This document shows, piece by piece, positions 34,741 to 46,998 of a stretch of 64,000 bases of DNA. The translations under genes were made by a program, and so were the position numbers. The number at the start of each line of letters is the position of its first letter. Positions within the stretch are counted from its first letter, which is position 1. The stretch is taken from assembly GCF_023091745.1 (NCBI RefSeq), contig NC_068910.1:90586170-90650169 (forward strand), given 5' to 3'. The DNA comes from Budorcas taxicolor. Lineage: Eukaryota; Chordata; Mammalia; Artiodactyla; Bovidae. The notes under the pieces are model-generated. The model was not told the origin of the DNA. It saw only the letters and a program-made list of their open reading frames with translations, and ran no database searches.

Positions 34741-36250
34741 AAAGACAGACATATAGATCAATGGAACAAAATAGAAAGCCCAGAGATAAATCCACACACC
34801 TATGGACACCTTATCTTTGACAAAGGAGGCAAGAATATACAATGGAGTAAAGACAATCTCTTTAATAAGTGGTGCTGGGAAAACTGGTCAACCACTTGTA
34901 AAAGAATGAAACTAGATCACTTTCTAACACCGCACACAAAAATAAACTCAAAATGGATTAAAGATCTAAATGTAAGACCAGAAACTATAAAACTCCTAGA
35001 GGAGAACATAGGCAAAACACTCTCAGACATAAATCACAGCAGGATCCTCTATGATCCACCCCCCAGAATTCTGGAAATAAAAGCAAAAATAAACAAATGG
35101 GATCTAATTAAAATTAAAAGCTTCTGCACAACAAAGGAAAATATCAGCAAGGTGAAAAGACAGCCTTCTGAATGGGAGAAAATAATAGCAAATGAAGCAA
35201 CTGACAAACAACTAATCTCAAAAATATACAAGCAACTTATGCAGATCAATTCCAGAAAAATAAATGACCCAATCAAAAAATGGGCCAAAGAACTAAATAG
35301 ACACATCTCCAAAGAAGACATACGGATGGCTAACAAACACATGAAAAGATGCTCAACATCACTCATTATCAGAGAAATGCAAATCAAAACCACAATGAGG
35401 TACCACTTCACACCAGTCAGAATGGCTGCGATCCAAAAATCTGCAAGCAATAAATGCTGGAGAGGGTGTGGAGAAAAGGGAACCCTCCTACACTGTTGGT
35501 GGGAATGCAAACTAGTACAGCCACTATGGAGAACAGTGTGGAGATTCCTTAAAAAATTGCAAATAGAACTCCCTTATGACCCAGCAATCCCACTGCTGGG
35601 CATACACACCGAGGAAACCAGAATTGAAAGAGACACATGTACCCCAATGTTCATCGCAGCACTGTTTATAATAGCCAGGACATGGAAACAACCTAGATGT
35701 CCATCAGCAGATGAATGGATAAGAAAGCTGTGGTACATATACACAATGGAGTATTACTCAGCCGTTAAAAAGAATTCATTTGAATCAGTTCTGATGAGAT
35801 GGACGAAACTGGAGCCGATTATACAGAGTGAAGTAAGCCAGAAAGAAAAACACCAATACAGTATACTAACACATATATACGGAATTTAGAAAGATGGCAA
35901 TGACGACCCTGTATGCAAGACAGGAAAAAGACGCAGCTGTCTATAACGGACTTTTGGACTCAGAGGGAGAGGGAGAGGGTGGGATGATATGGGAGAATGG
36001 CATTCTATCATGTATACTATCATGTAAGAATTGAATCGCTAGTCTATGTCTGACGCAGGATACAGCATGCTTGGGGCTGGTGCATGGGGATGACCCACAG
36101 AGATGTTATGGGGAGGGAGGTGGGAGGGGGGTTCATGTTTGGGAACACATGTAAGAATTAAAGATTTTAAAATTAAAAAAAAATAAAAAATAAAAAAAAA
36201 AATAAAAATAAAAAATAAAAAAATAAAAAAAAAAATAAAATAAAATAAAA
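33537..36250 (+). mobile_element. Young L1 LINE with 5' inversion (twin priming), TSD-flanked
   Basis: 33537-34737 is L1 ORF2 (endonuclease end to RT motif A) on the minus strand; 34738-36168 is the ORF2 C-terminus and 3'UTR on the plus strand, followed by an A-rich tail to 36250. A perfect 16-bp duplication TAAAATCAAGCTCATC lies at 33521-33536 and 36251-36266. The RNA segment between RT motif A and the C-terminal domain is missing, as expected of twin priming. Both coding pieces are still open, indicating youth. Confidence 0.95.
34738..35889 (+). pseudogene. L1 ORF2p C-terminal domain
   Basis: The open frame begins at 34717; its first ~7 residues belong to the inverted half. Recognisable parts: 'DRHIDQWNKIE', 'LFNKWCWENW', 'WIKDLNVRPETIKLLEENIG', 'KRCSTSLIIREMQIKTTMRYH', and the cysteine-rich C-X3-C-X7-H-X4-C at about residues 247-264, then 'YYSAVKKN'. 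It ends at the natural ORF2 stop. No frameshift or premature stop is seen over ~380 codons. It lacks the RT and endonuclease parts, so it is a dead fragment. Confidence 0.92.
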
Positions 36251-36255
36251 TAAAA
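36168..36255 (+). repeat. A-rich L1 tail, (AAAAT)n
   Basis: A poly-A tail patterned into (A)nT units, ending exactly at the downstream target duplication. Confidence 0.93.
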
Positions 36256-36266
36256 TCAAGCTCATC

Positions 36267-37085
36267 ATCCTTTTCCATTTTCAAAAAAAACCTCTATTGC
36301 TTTTCTTGATTTTTTTCCTTTTAGAGATCTAGGCATAAGGCTGATTCATTTCTTTTCCTTATTTCCCTAATCTAATTGCAATCAATCACAAACTCTTGCC
36401 ATATATGCATGATCCTTTATAATCTATAAACCTTTTATTCATATATTCTACCAATCTCTTTAATCTGTGGTCATCACTGGCCTGCTCTAATGCATCAGTC
36501 TTGTAACTCAGCTCTCTACTTTGCATTCTATACTGAGAAATTTAATATCTAATATACTGGCATGATGGCATATGAAAATACAAATATAATTATGCTGCTC
36601 ATCTGCTCAAAACCATGTTATTATTATTCTTTGACCAAAGGACAAATGTCAATGTCTCAGATATGACATTCAAAGCCCTTCAAAATCTTGCCCTACTCAA
36701 CTCTCTGGTCTTACCTCTCAGTACTCTCTATACTGTGTTTTACTCTATGTTAATCACAACTGCTAGTAGATCCCCAAGGTGTACCGTGTTGCTTCTAATT
36801 TTGATATCTTTATTACTTGTGTTCTACCATGTAAGTAATAACTCTTCCAGAGAGGTTTCCCTGACCCTCTAAGTCTGAAACAGCTCCTCTTTCTCTGTGC
36901 ACCCATAACTCAGTTTGCATATCTCTATACTTACACATAGTCATAGTGTGTTACACTGATTTCTGTGTATATTGATCCCAATAGATGGTGAAATTGAGGA
37001 TAGAGGCTTAGTCATTTATCCTTGTATCCATAGAAACTAGCAGTGCTAAGCATGTATCATTTAATAGATTACTAAATAAATGAGT
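36267..37085 (+). mobile_element. L2 LINE remnant, 3' part
   Basis: Ordered L2 landmarks: 'catctgctcaaaaccatg', 'gacattcaaagcccttcaaa', 'atcttgccctactcaactct', 'gaggtttccctgaccctcta', 'atagatggtgaaattgagga', and an end resembling 'aataaatgagtgagtgaatg'. It is ancient and non-coding, and probably one copy with 32901-33536, split by the L1. Confidence 0.65.
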
Positions 37086-37110
37086 GAGTGAATGCCCTTC
37101 ATCTTTCATT

Positions 37111-37403
37111 TGTTGTTGTTCAGTCACAAAGTTGTATCTGACTCTTTGTGACCCTCATGGACTGCAGCACACCGGGCTTCCCTGTCCTTCACTATCTCCC
37201 AGAGTTTCCCCGAACTCAAGTCCGTTGAGTCCATGATGCTATCCAATACTTCATCCTCTGTCTCCCCTTTCTCCTGTTGCCTTCAGTCTTTCTCAGCATT
37301 GGGATCTTTTCCAATGAATTGGTTCTTCGCATCAGGGGGCCAAAGTATTGGAGCTTCAGTTTCAGCACTAGTCCTTCCCATGAATATTCAGGGTTGATTT
37401 CCA
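37111..37403 (-). mobile_element. BovB LINE 3'-end fragment
   Basis: 'gttgttgttcagtcac' tail side, 'cttccctgtccttcactatc', 'ggccaaagtattggagcttc', and stop near 'gggttgatttcc'. Coding sense on the minus strand ('LKLKLQYFGPLMRR'). Confidence 0.92.
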
Positions 37404-37665
37404 TCTTTCTTAATACTACCTTGATTCTCTGTTATATTTGTTTCTTGAGTACATTAACTATGGCTTATTAATCTTTATAATTATTGGCACAGTGATTGGT
37501 ATGTAATAGATACTTCGCAAATTTTTCTTGTGTTATAATAAGTTGTGGGTGAGAATTAAAAGCAGTACAAAGCAATGATATAGAAAAGAGGTATTTCTGA
37601 AAAAAAGAAAAACTAAAACATTTATAACAGGCAAATGATTCTAGTTTGGTAACTATTCGATTATA

Positions 37666-37871
37666 TGGGTCTTCCCTGATGGCTCAGATGGTAAAGAATC
37701 TGCCCGCATTGCAGAAGATGCAAGTTTGATCCCTGGGTCAAAAGATCCCCTGGAGAAGGAAATGGCTACCCACTCCAGTATTCTTTCCTGGAGAATTCCC
37801 TGGTCAGAGGAGATTGGCAGACTACAGTCCATGGGGCTGCAAAGAGTTGGACATGACTGAGTGACTAAGCA
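37666..37871 (+). mobile_element. Bov-tA SINE with target duplication
   Basis: 'gggtcttccctgatggctcag', B-box 'agtttgatccctggg', full Bov-A body and 'gagtgactaagca' tail. TATTCGATTATA/TATTTGATTATA at 37654-37665 and 37872-37883. Confidence 0.94.
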
Positions 37872-37883
37872 TATTTGATTATA

Positions 37884-39149
37884 GTCTAAAAATAACTCCA
37901 ATTTCCTAATTGTACCAAGAAGAGTTTAAGTAAATCATAAGGATTCTTTCACCTAAAACACAACTGAATTGTAAAACTGTTCTTTTGGAGTAGCTATTTT
38001 TAGATAGATTGATGCCTGTTAGGTATATAGTTTTCTATAAGAAAATACTGGCAGCTTCCACACTTCCAAACCAGAGCTGTTCACTACTGTCAACATGTAT
38101 ACATTCATCATGACAAACAACAATAAAGTTAAAGACAAATTTCACATGACCTTGATAAAAACTCATTGTGGCGACAGTAGACTCTTACAAGCTGATTGCT
38201 ATGAGAAGCTTCGGTGCACATGGCTGCAATGATTCGGAAACCTAGAGGTGTGTTATTAGCTTCCAAGGCACTGACAAACATAATAGCAATGTACTCATTC
38301 TCATCCTGAACTTTTCCAAACACTACCTAGTGGTTGTCAAGATTCTATTTCTAGTGACCAAACAATTTATTTTAATCTGAATGTATCTGATAAAAGCAAA
38401 AAGGAGCATATTTTATTACATTGCTTTTAAAGCAAAAACTAAAGAATTAAAAATAAATATCAAGTATTGCAAAGGCACCACACTCTATGTCTTCAAAGGT
38501 ATTAGATATAAGAAACTAGTTATCAACTATGAAGAAAATCAATATAATTATTGGAAAACTGACTTGGAAGTTGAAGGAACTGGGTTCTAAAACAGAATTC
38601 AATATTATCTAGCTCTACTGACATGGAACAAATCCACTCATATTTCTGAAACTCACTTTTCCCCCTCTTGTACTTGGAGAGTTGTATCAATGACTTTCTC
38701 ACTTACATTTTAAATTTCATATTTTATAATTTTATGAGAAGCCTTGAGAAAAGAGGTAAATTTCCATTATAAAATTTTAAATAAAACACGTAAACAATCA
38801 AAGGTATTTTTCATTCCCTCATCATGTCATGGGAAGATCTTTCTTTTCAGTGTGAATAAATAAGCAGCCTAGACAAGAACTGTGGCTATGACTATTAATA
38901 ATAGGCTCAAATGGGAAAGTTTAGTGTAGCTTCCATCAACAACATAGAAAACCTTAGGAAAAAAATTCTGAATCTACTGCCACTTTGTTCTTTTTCAACC
39001 CTATGCCTGTGCCCACCACACAGTGAGAAATTTGGGTTTTATAAGTGTAACAGAGAGCTATTAAAGAGTTTTAAGCAGGAGAAATTTATAATTTTATAAA
39101 ATCTGTTGTTGAGAGGTAATCACGCAGTTATGGAATGAGTAGTTGGGAT
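37884..39149. other. Single-copy DNA with one coding-like minus ORF
   Basis: The minus ORF 38323-38129 (64 codons) has an amino-acid mix that looks less random than its neighbours and extends past an upstream stop in the same frame to about 38360. I do not recognise it. Nothing else is seen. Confidence 0.4.
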
Positions 39150-39240
39150 TCATGTTGGTGTATGGCAAAACCAATTCAATATTGTAAGGTAATTAACCTC
39201 CAATTAAAATAAATAAATTTATATTTTTTTAAAAAAGAAA
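39150..39240 (+). mobile_element. L1 3'-end fragment
   Basis: 'gattcatgttggtgtatggc', 'aaaaccaattcaatattg', 'cctccaattaaaataaata' and an A-rich tail: the last ~90 bases of a bovine L1. Confidence 0.88.
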
Positions 39241-40765
39241 AGGGCCAAGTGAGACGTGACACTGGCTTAGAGTATTTTTAAAACAAAATGAAATCAAGAG
39301 GAATAATTTTGGTTATATTTTAAGATACAACATGCCATATATTGTCAATTTATCCTAGTGGCTCCCAAACCTTTTTCATCTTCTCTGATCTACTCTGCAG
39401 TTAGGAGGCTGATCTTCCTTACTGCATCGTCCATGCTCCCTTTCCAGATGTCTTCCATTTGGTTTTAATCAACAGGATATGCTGGTAGAAAATTAGAAGG
39501 TGCAAAGGTATTTTTCCCTCTCCTACACACTCCCTACTTCCAGCCTCAATCTCTGATAATACCTGCATTTCCCCATGACTCTGATTTCTCCCCCATCTAC
39601 TCCATCTTCTCAGGTCTTCCTGATTCTGATAAGATTCCTTTCTCCCTTTATCCATTCAGCCCCTGGGACATTATTGGCTTCCTACTGTTATTAATCTCTG
39701 TTTGCCTCACTGTTCTTTGTCTGTTTCATAATTCTCACACGGCTGAAACTCATCTTTTTTATTGAAGTCTTTTCATTTGAACCTTTTGGGATGAATTCTG
39801 TTTCCTCTGGGGACCTTGAATAAATGAACAATTGGGGGTTGTTGATATGCCAGATGTGGGGAAGTAAGGAAATGTAGAGTCAAGGTCAGCTCTCATATTT
39901 CAGGATTAAGCAACTGGGTGCATAGTGGTTGCATTTAATGCAATGAAGGAGGCTGGGAAAGAAATGAATCATTTGTGAAACCAATATACCATCATACATC
40001 AAGATACATATCACTAACATATGCCAGATGGATACTGATACAAGCTCAGGAGGCTGACAGCTGAGGACCATGCCACTCAGGCACATACTAAGTTTTAGAA
40101 GAATGTAATGTGAGTTTTATATGATTACTACACCAAATATTTCATATGTGTACTTTTATGCTTTTTTATATTATATTATTTTCACAGGATAGTTTTTTAG
40201 TTGCATTACATTTATAGAATCTTAATATTATTAGAAAACATGAATTAAGCATTTGATGAAAAGTGTCAAAAGAAACCACCAAAATTTAACTTAAAATTTA
40301 GAAAGACATATTTGTATCACATTACTTAGAGAAAGCAGAAATGTAAAATCATTGCCAACACAAGGGTTGAGAAGGTCAGATGCATATTTACTGAAAAGGT
40401 TCAACAAGAATCTAATGTCACTTATATCACCAAAAAAAAAAAAGGGGGGGGGGACATAGGTCTTTTTATTTCTAGCTAAAAGATTTACTAACACTTAACG
40501 ATGGTCAGGAGTTAAGTCTAAGAATTCTTGGAACCATTTGTTCTACTTCCTAAGGAATAAGAATAAATCTATCAAGAACTCCTTATCACGATGTTCCATG
40601 TAATTAATCAGAAACTTCATGAAGAACAGTCTATATATATTGTTGCTTAGTCTAATTACTCCCACTTGTTTGCCTTGTTCAGTCTTTATTGAAACAATCC
40701 TATCATCCTTAATTTCTTTGAATACTATTATCCAAAATGATTTAGATTTCTCAATCATTACATGT
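39241..40765. other. Unassigned DNA with an old-repeat-like block and a purine tract
   Basis: 39340-39780 contains 'ccctttccagatgtcttcca' and related wording I associate with an old dispersed mammalian repeat, but I cannot name the family. A purine tract lies at 40432-40453. Confidence 0.4.
40432..40453 (+). repeat. A12G10 homopurine tract
   Basis: Twelve A followed directly by ten G. Confidence 0.9.
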
Positions 40766-40769
40766 AACT

Positions 40770-41093
40770 TGGGCTTCCCTGATAGGTCAGTTGGTAAAGA
40801 ATCCTCCTGCAGTGCAGGAGACCCTGATTCTATTCCTGGGTTGGGAAGATCAGTTGGAGAAGGGATAGGCTACCCACTCCAGTATTCTGGGGCTTCCCTT
40901 GTGGCTCAGCTGGTAAAGAATCCACCTGCAATGCAGAAGACCTGGGTTCAATCCCTGGGTTGGGAAGATGCCCTAGAGAAGGGAAAAGCTACCCATTCCA
41001 GTATTCTGGCCTGAAGAATTCCAAAGGGTTGGAATTGTATAGTCCAAATGGTTGCAGAATTGGACATGACTGAGAGACTTTCACTTCACATAT
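40770..41093 (+). mobile_element. Composite Bov-tA SINE: tRNA head, part Bov-A, then full Bov-tA
   Basis: First head at 40771-40850 ('ggcttccctgataggtcag'), short Bov-A to 'cactccagtattctgg' (40889), then a second head at 40890 ('ggcttcccttgtggctcag', B-box 'ggttcaatccc') and a full Bov-A ending 'gagactttcacttcac'. Same architecture as 30175-30490. Confidence 0.9.
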
Positions 41094-41215
41094 AAGTAGT
41101 AACTTTTGATGCCAGGTGATAATATTTATATAAATAAGGTGAAGATAATAGCATACGATAGTTTAAAAAAAAAAAAAAGTACCAAATAGATTTTTTTAGA
41201 CTTTACCTCCCTTAA

Positions 41216-41545
41216 GCTTCCCTGGTGGATCAGTGGTAAAGAATCCATCTGCCAATGAGGAGACATGAGTTCGTTCCCTAGTTAGGGAAGAAACCACGTG
41301 CCACTTGGCAACGAAGCCTGTGCGCCACAACTACTGAGCCTCTGCTCTAGAACCTGGGAGCCACAGCTACTGAAGCCCCGCCCCTTAGAGCCCAGGCCCC
41401 ACCAGAGAGGCCACCGCAGTCATAAGCTCACGGACCACAATGCAGAGTAGTTCCTGCTCGCCACAGCTAGAGATAGCCCAGGCATAGCAACAGAGACCCA
41501 GCACAGCCAAAAATTGAAGAAAAAAAAAATCATTAAAAAAAAAGA
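41216..41545 (+). mobile_element. CHR-type cetartiodactyl SINE
   Basis: A tRNA-like head 'gcttccctggtggatcagtg' with B-box 'gagttcgttccct', followed by the characteristic C-rich body 'tgcgccacaactactgagcc', 'agccacagctactgaagccc', 'tgctcgccacagctagaga' and 'gacccagcacagccaaaaa', ending in a poly-A tail. It lacks Bov-A and so differs from the Bov-tA copies. Confidence 0.9.
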
Positions 41546-42977
41546 GTTAACTTCCAAATATTAAAAAATAAGACTTAAATAATTTCTAAGTTATCATCAA
41601 ATTAACATTCAATCTAGCTTTGGTTGGCTAAGACATCAACTGAGAAAACTGTTTTGTCCTGGGAAGTGGTCTGGTAGACTTGCTGAGTGAATGAAAATCA
41701 GTTGATGGTCATATCATAGCTCCTCCTCATCTAACCCCTATAATTCCACAAAGGCAAAGAAACTATACCAAGTACCACTCATCGTGAAAACTACTGCCAA
41801 GTTTACTGCCAGCGGTTTCCATATTTAGTTTATAGCTTTCTCAGTTATGCGTGTAGGTACTTGAGGGTGGAAATCACCATAAATATTTGCTCAGGGGTCT
41901 AAGATTAAAACGTTCACTGAGGTTTTTGTCTTATAAAAGACATATAAATTCTATTATGCTCATAGAAAGTAACCAGTGTCTAGAGAAGAACATGTCATAT
42001 TTTGAGGTATTTTGAAACTTTAACTGGCAAGAAGTATTTGGCAGAGTAAAGTTAAGGATCTTTTCTTAATTTTTTTTTTCTCCTGTTTTATTCAAGACTC
42101 TTTTTTTAAGCCTATATAAAAACAGAAGTATAAATCTGCATAGTAAATAGAATTCTTCTTGCTCAGACTATTGCTTTGTTATTTGAGGTCCCAGCTGGGT
42201 CAATAATCATCCTTTAGGGAGAAACCTCAATATTTTTCCAGTTCATGTAAGCTAACACAGGCGATGCCATCAGAGGCTTTACATCTTTTTTATGCCCTTC
42301 AAATGTTATGACTTTGCATGGGCTTTTCTGAGATGATTAATGACAGGTGTGACTGGGAGAAGTAATTATAGGGAGTGACTAGAAGTTTAAGACTTTGGGG
42401 ATGAAAGTAAATGATAGGAACATGAAAGTTTCAGCGATGAAGTCAACTTGTGACAGGCACAACATGCTCATTATGGAAATTTTGAAATAAAGATCTGAAA
42501 AGTAAGTATGAAATGGAAAAATGATTTAATCATTAACCTCTTTACTGGGGAGACTAAAGGCATATCCTGTGTTGAAAGCGCTTGTGATTTGGAAGGCTAA
42601 TTATTCATACTCCTACAATTATATTCTATTTCATGCCTAAGCTCTTCGCACATTCTCAGGGACTGTACAGTTTTCTCTGGTTTTGAGGTTTTGAAGGTGG
42701 TTGCTCACATGGTTTGGAAATTCTAAATGGAACACTCCAATCATTTAATTTTTCACCAGTCCTTTATAGGCATCGGATTAGTGAAGAAGCCCAGCCCTGT
42801 AGAGAGACCAAGAGCATTTCCAAGCATCTGTTGACTTTCTTCTTGGTTGGTCCTTTGGCAACACTGAAAATTTAATTAGATTATAAACATCTGAAAAGCA
42901 AAACTCATATTTTATATACTGTTTATCAAGCAGCATCTAGCTTTGTGCCTCACAAATGATAGCTTTAAGATGACTGT
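41546..42977. other. Single-copy DNA
   Basis: No gene or repeat family recognised. Confidence 0.5.
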
Positions 42978-43046
42978 ATAGGTGTATGCTACAGTCCATG
43001 GGGCCCAAAGAGTCAGATACAACTTAGAGACTGAACAAGAACAACA
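42978..43046 (+). mobile_element. Very short BovB 3' end
   Basis: 'gctacagtccatggggccca', then 'aagagtcagatac' and 'gagactgaacaagaacaac' match the last ~65 bases of BovB, or alternatively a Bov-A end; the AACAAGAACAAC tail favours BovB. Confidence 0.65.
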
Positions 43047-43221
43047 TGGAATGAACAACTGGCAAGATCATAGATTCCTTAGAAGAAAAGTTAAGAAGGA
43101 ACTGAGTAAGCATATCTGAGCATTAACTTTGGACAAATGAGTTTTAATGATTTCAAAACAAAATTATTTTATCTATTTGAATTTGCAAAGTAAAGGGTTA
43201 CTTCTTACTTAGAATCATAAA

Positions 43222-43440
43222 ACGATGTATGTGCATCTGTGCATGCTCAGTCACGTTCAAAACTCTTTGTGACCCCATGAACTGTAGTCCAACAGCCTCC
43301 TTTGTCCATGGACTTTTCCAAGCAAGAATAGTGGAGTGGGTAGCCATTCCCTTCTCCAGGGGATCTTTCTGACCCAGGGATCAGACCCTCAAATCCTGCA
43401 TTGACAGGCAGATTCCTTACCACTGCACCACCAGAGACCA
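43222..43440 (-). mobile_element. Bov-tA SINE
   Basis: 'catgctcagtcacgttcaaa' end, 'gagtgggtagccattccc', 'cagggatcagaccct' (B-box complement) and 'accactgcaccaccagaga' head, on the minus strand. Confidence 0.92.
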
Positions 43441-44063
43441 TTTTCCACTATGCAAACTAAAAAGAACATGGGTACCAAATTTAAGTTATAGAAACTATAT
43501 ATATCTAAAAACAATAAAAAGACAGGAAGTAGTCAACAGTTTTTTTGTTTTTGTTTTTTTTTTCTGGGAGGAGGGATCAGGAGGGGACAATTTACCAACT
43601 TTGAACTTTAGTTCTTCATGGCACAACTCAATTCATAGCTACTATCCAGCCACTGTTATTTATTTCTTTCTGGACACCAGTTGTTCATGCCACCAACATT
43701 CATCCTATAAATAGGATGCCACCACCCATCCTATTTCTTGAATTAATAACTAAGATTTTCTCTGGACACTGATACACTTCCCACTTTTAATCTATGTGTT
43801 TAGGTAAGATTTCACGCCTATCTCCAAAAGAAGAGAATATGAGTCAAACCTAGCTAGCTGCCCATCACATTTCAATGTCTTCAATTCTTGGACAAAGTAT
43901 GTAAACAAATACAAGCCACAGGAACATGGTTTTGGAAGTAGTTTGGGAAAATAACATACTGGACCCACGTGAACCAGTACTGCTGACACAAAACAACTTA
44001 TAACCAAAGAATACCAAGTTGTGATCACACCCTTTTAACACTGATTCAACTGGGCCTTAAATT
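43441..44063. other. Unassigned DNA
   Basis: T-rich run at 43541-43562; otherwise nothing recognised. Confidence 0.5.
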
Positions 44064-44269
44064 AGAGCCACCTTCAGCTGGTAAAACATCTGCCTGCAAT
44101 GCAGGAGACCCAGGTTTGATCCCTGGGTTGGGAAGATCCCCTGGAGAAGGGAATGGCAACCCACTCCAGTATTCTTGCCTGGAAAATTCCATGAACAGAG
44201 GAGCCTGACAGGATACAGTCCATGGGTTTGCAGAGAGTCAGATATGCCTGAGTGACCAATACTTTCACT
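44064..44269 (+). mobile_element. Bov-tA SINE, head partly degraded
   Basis: The usual 'cttccctggtggctc' start is missing. It is recognisable from 'cagctggtaaaacatctgcc', B-box 'aggtttgatccctggg', and a full Bov-A body ending 'gtgaccaatactttcac'. Confidence 0.92.
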
Positions 44270-46998
44270 AACCTTTATCTATTTTCTGAACCATAAATTT
44301 CCTTTTATTTCCTAAACCTAAACTGAGTTGGGTTTTCTGCTAATTGGTTCTGAAACTTCTCTGACAACTGACCTGCTCATAGGCAACATGACATGTAGTT
44401 GTCTGTTTCTAACCAGAGCTGACAAGTAATGTCAAACTACAGGCACCCCTAGATACTATGATTTTCTGAGTGATGGATCTCCCAGAGTGAAACTCTGTTT
44501 TTCATGCCACTTGTGAACAGAATCTGGAGAGGAGACAGCATGTAATTTTGGCTGCCTGCCACAAATTAGACCTCGATGAGAAACAGCTTCTTTGCTTCAA
44601 TGTTAATAACACTTCTCCACAGCTGACAAATTTGCCTATTATCTTTGGCATAAGGGGTAGTAAGCATTGAGTGAATTGTTGGTGGTCCCAAACAATAGTG
44701 GTTTCTGAAGTTTGGAGATGGCTGGAAATTCTAGGTTTTTCTAGAGTCAACTTATGAGCATTTAGCCAGAGGAAATCAAACCTACAAGAGATGATATAGA
44801 GCAAGAGACAGTCAGCATCACTTCTCAAAGGAATGTCCATAACCATGGATCAAGTGTAACTCTAACAGTAGACACTTAACTAATATCCATTGTTGGATTA
44901 AGCATGCCAAATTCAAACTTAGTCCTCAAAGCATCCAGAAATCTACAAGTTTACGTATTACCTAACTTGAAATCAAGACCCTACCTGCTAGAGAGTTTTG
45001 CTCAGAAATAATACTTCTTCAGTAAGGCTGGGATAAAAATAGAGAACAGAATTAGTGTTTAATCTAGTTATACAGTAGTTAAATGCAGTTATTTCTACCT
45101 TCAGACATGAAGGTCATTTTCAGAGAACTAGAAGTCCTCTGGATCTTATAGGTGTGTCCCAGAGCTGAGATTAGACAAGAAAGTAGAGGGCAGAACTAAC
45201 TTGTGGGTTTTAAAATTTGAAGTCAGGTGTTGCTGAAAGTTTGGTAAAAATTAAGTTCAAGAACAAGACCATCCAAAAGAAAATCAATCCCAAGACTATG
45301 TAGTAAGACTAAATTTGAAGTTATGGAAAAGCAAGAGATACCACCAGAATGTAGAAAGCTGATAAGGCAGAACTAGTGAAAGGAAATTCTTAAACCTTCT
45401 AAATGTAGGTGCAGAGAATATTTCATGAAGAATTTGGGCCATGCTCATACTCTAGGAACAGTTAGCAAGTTTGTATAACTACCCTGACCTCCAGATCATT
45501 CTTCCTTTAGATGAGAATTAGTCATAGTGGTAACCTGTCTCAGAGCCCTCCTCTTCTTTATAAAAAAAGAAGTGTATCCACAAAAATTAGAATTGTAAGA
45601 AAAGAGATGATTCTTGCAAAATGAGCCATCCAGCTACTCTCTGAAGGATTAATAGTTTAATAGTAGTGTACCCGTTGCTACTTTTGTTTATTACATGTTG
45701 TTTATCTGCTAGTATTGAGATTGCTCTTCAAAACATTTCATTCATGTCTTCAGTTCAACAGTCTGAGGTGAAATGGAAAAAAATAGTAATAATAAATGAG
45801 TTTGTCACAAAGCTGAATGTATTGAATTTAAAGGAGAATGATGTGCTAATCTGATCATTCTGAGATGTTGTTTCTGCGATTTAGTGTTTAAAAATTTCTA
45901 TATAGAATAACAGTGGTAAGAAATAGTAGTTAACAAATTAGTCTTGCTTGTGTAAAATATAAACTGATAATCCTGTACTGGTTTCCAACTCCTATACGCA
46001 CACACCACAAACATAGCCTACAAACACATATACTGTAAGGTTCAAATATATTCTAGAAAACTCAATGGTGTGACAGGAAAAAAAGCGGGGAATGGGGGTG
46101 TTCAGAAATGAGGAACTGAATTATCCTGGGTGAAGCTGGTAATTATGTTTAGAGGTAGAATTGCCAGTCATCTAACAGGTGAGAAACAATTGTTTGAAAC
46201 AAGATTCCTCCAGAAAGTGAAATAAATCTCCAACAACTCCCATATGATGGCATAATATATATTGAAACCAGTGTTGCATAAATAATATATTCAATTGGCA
46301 GGCTGTGAATGCATTCACAAAGTTATTGATGACCTTTCATCATGATTCTCTAACTTTGTTTTGCTCTACCACTCTTGAGTTACAATCTCATCAATAACTC
46401 ATTGAAAAGATGTATGTAGAGTCAGTAAACAAATGAAGTATATCTAGTCTACCTGGTAAGCAATAATGTCTCTATATACTACCTGACAAAAATTTGTGGG
46501 CCATGTTGATCACCCTCTTTGTATAATTATTTCAGTGCTACATGCACTGGCCTTTATTTACAAATATTTCTAAGGTTTGATGATTTAAGAACTGACAAAC
46601 TTTAAAATATTAAAAATACCTTATAATACAATAGAACTTTATTTTAAATTATTGATTTCAGTGAGTCAGTGATATTAATCCAAAATATTCTATGTAGACT
46701 AGGTCTAAACATGTGGAAGAATAACAATTTATTTCCTTAGGCAGATATTTTTGATTCATGTAGACACAATTCATGTACATTTGTAGTGCTTGGTGATTTT
46801 ATTATAAAAATGGAAGAAGTATATGTTTAAAATTATTTTTTGACATCTTATAGCTCTAAAAAAATAAAGAAACACTCAGAAAATGATGAGAGCATGTCAA
46901 AAGGACATAGAAGCCAGATTGAAGGAATTCCCAATAGCCAAATCTGTGGGATTTTGAGCAGGATAAGAACTGAAAATAAGAACTGAATATAATATGTT
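44270..46998. other. Long stretch without recognised repeat or gene
   Basis: The longest repeat-poor interval (2.7 kb). 44300-45550 is less AT-rich. The minus ORF 44846-44502 (114 codons) has no domain I recognise. No splice-bounded exon, CpG island or poly-A signal pattern stands out. Confidence 0.45.

Noticed and set aside
38129..38360. Cyclophilin pseudogene, because upstream codons resemble a 'VVFGKV' motif
   Set aside because: Residues after the motif do not match cyclophilin, and a stop sits in the motif region.
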